This document shows, piece after piece, positions 4,768 to 5,628 of a stretch of DNA of 5,628 nucleotides (its first letter is position 1; the number at the start of each line of letters is the position of its first letter). Source of the DNA: Alphaproteobacteria bacterium (GTDB lineage: Bacteria > Pseudomonadota > Alphaproteobacteria > ATCC43930 > CGMCC-115725); contig JASHUO010000115.1 of assembly GCA_030039975.1 (NCBI GenBank), forward strand, positions 1 to 5,628. Direction: 5' to 3'. A model generated the notes under the pieces. The model saw only the letters and a list, made by a program, of their open reading frames with translations. It searched no databases and was not told the origin of the DNA. The position numbers and the translations under genes are program-made.

Positions 4768-5628
4768 TCATGAGCCCACCAGATTGAGCGGGGTCTCGCC
4801 GACAGCGACGCGCCGAATGTTTTCGGCTATCAGCTTGGCGCGGGCTTCCAGCATGCCATCGGTCCAGCCCGATACGTGCGGCGTCATCAGCACATTCGGC
4901 AATTCGTGAAACGGGCAGGTGGCTGGGAATGTCGGGCCAGCCTCGCGCGGATAGCGATACCAGACATCGAGCGCCGCTCCCGCCATGCGGCGCGCCGCGA
5001 GAGCCTCGTAGAGCGCGCGCTCATCGACGATTTCCGCTCTCGCCACGTTGACGAGGAATGCCGTCGATTTCATCAGACTGAGGCGCCGGCGGTCCATGAA
5101 CCCGATCGTGTCGGGACTTGCCGGCATCGACAGCAGCACGTAGTCGGAGCGTCCGATAACTTCGTCGATCGCATCGGCGCCGCCGAGAAAGGCCAGATCA
5201 TCGTCGGTCGGACGTCGAACATTCCGGCGGATCGCGCAGACCTTCATGTCGAAGGCGCGGGCACGGCGCGCCACCGCCTGACCGATTCGGCCATAGCCCA
5301 GAATTCCGAGAGTCTTGCCGGCGAGCTCGGGCCACACGGGGGGCGGCGCAATGCCGATCGCCCATTGGCTCTGCCAGTTCCCCTGCCGGAGCGCGGCATC
5401 GAGACGGACGAAATCGCGCGTCAGCGCCAGCATCGCCCCGATCACGTATTCGGCGATGCCGTTCTCGTGCCCGTAGACGTTGGCGAGCCATACGCCGCGC
5501 ACAAGCGCCGAGCGCTCGATCCGGTCGAGGCCCGCCCCCGGCACCTGAACGAGTTTGAGGCGCGCAGAGGCGCGCGCCATCTCGCGGGTCAGCACCATCG
5601 ACACCAGCACGTCGATGTCCGCGAGCCC
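4768..5628 (-). CDS. D-2-hydroxyacid dehydrogenase, NAD-binding; 5' end beyond window
   Basis: This belongs to the D-isomer-specific 2-hydroxyacid dehydrogenase family, which interconverts 2-oxoacids and D-2-hydroxyacids with NAD(P)H. The substrate cannot be told. The frame stays open to the window edge and reads GLADIDVLVSM, a typical family N-terminal strand; an internal GTG at 5610 is therefore not the start and perhaps 30-50 residues are missing. Of the 286 visible residues, the nucleotide-binding domain starts near residue 95 with GKTLGILGYGRIGQ (GxGxxG at 111-116). The catalytic arginine lies in NVARAEIVDE (codon 5040-5038) and the catalytic histidine in MTPHVSGWTDGM (codon 4878-4876). 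At the usual glutamate position, 29 residues after the arginine as in E. coli SerA, there is tyrosine (DVWYRYP, codon 4953-4951). The C-terminus ETPLNLVGS is complete. It converges on proA with a 34-base gap that contains no clear terminator. Confidence 0.9.
   Translation of the reverse strand, partial: GLADIDVLVSMVLTREMARASARLKLVQVPGAGLDRIERSALVRGVWLANVYGHENGIAEYVIGAMLALTRDFVRLDAALRQGNWQSQWAIGIAPPPVWPELAGKTLGILGYGRIGQAVARRARAFDMKVCAIRRNVRRPTDDDLAFLGGADAIDEVIGRSDYVLLSMPASPDTIGFMDRRRLSLMKSTAFLVNVARAEIVDERALYEALAARRMAGAALDVWYRYPREAGPTFPATCPFHELPNVLMTPHVSGWTDGMLEARAKLIAENIRRVAVGETPLNLVGS

Noticed and set aside
1..5628. CRISPR arrays, insertion sequences, phage or defence genes
   Set aside because: No regularly spaced repeats, transposase-like proteins, terminal inverted repeats or defence motifs are visible anywhere in the window.

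Overview
The window is GC-rich DNA with the codon usage of a high-GC proteobacterium. The L21, L27, Obg, ProB and ProA sequences, the Obg without a C-terminal extension, and the order rplU-rpmA-obg-proB-proA all point to an alphaproteobacterium, probably Rhodospirillales-like. That placement is inferred from family knowledge, not from a search.

Layout. The left edge (1-63, minus strand) holds the 5' two-thirds of a serine tRNA gene with anticodon CGA. Upstream of it on the same strand (135-308) is a small gene of 57 codons with an excellent ribosome binding site; it encodes a single-span membrane protein that I do not recognise. A 319-base divergent intergenic region (309-627) carries an inverted repeat and a small GNRA-type hairpin on the small gene's side, an AT-rich patch, a cluster of GC-rich dyads, and a very good sigma-70 type promoter (TTGACA / TATAGT) facing right.

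That promoter drives rplU and rpmA (ribosomal proteins L21 and L27). The short rplU leader contains an 8-bp hairpin, and rplU has no clear Shine-Dalgarno sequence, so leader-level control is possible. A strong intrinsic terminator follows rpmA. Only 17 bases past its T-run starts obg (ribosome-assembly GTPase), followed with tight coupling by proB (GTG start, 4-base GTGA overlap) and proA (1-base gap). ProB and ProA catalyse the first two steps of proline synthesis from glutamate. No separate obg promoter is visible, so obg-proBA may be expressed by read-through of the terminator at a lower level than the ribosomal proteins.

After proA the usual alphaproteobacterial continuation (nadD and others) is not seen. 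Instead a convergent gene begins 34 bases away: a D-2-hydroxyacid dehydrogenase, cut by the right edge, in which the position of the family's catalytic glutamate is a tyrosine.

Most of the window is conserved housekeeping sequence and I see no evidence of a new defence, mobile or CRISPR-like system. The points most worth a second look are the small membrane protein gene, the rplU leader, the terminator between rpmA and obg, and the dehydrogenase with its altered active site at the synteny break.
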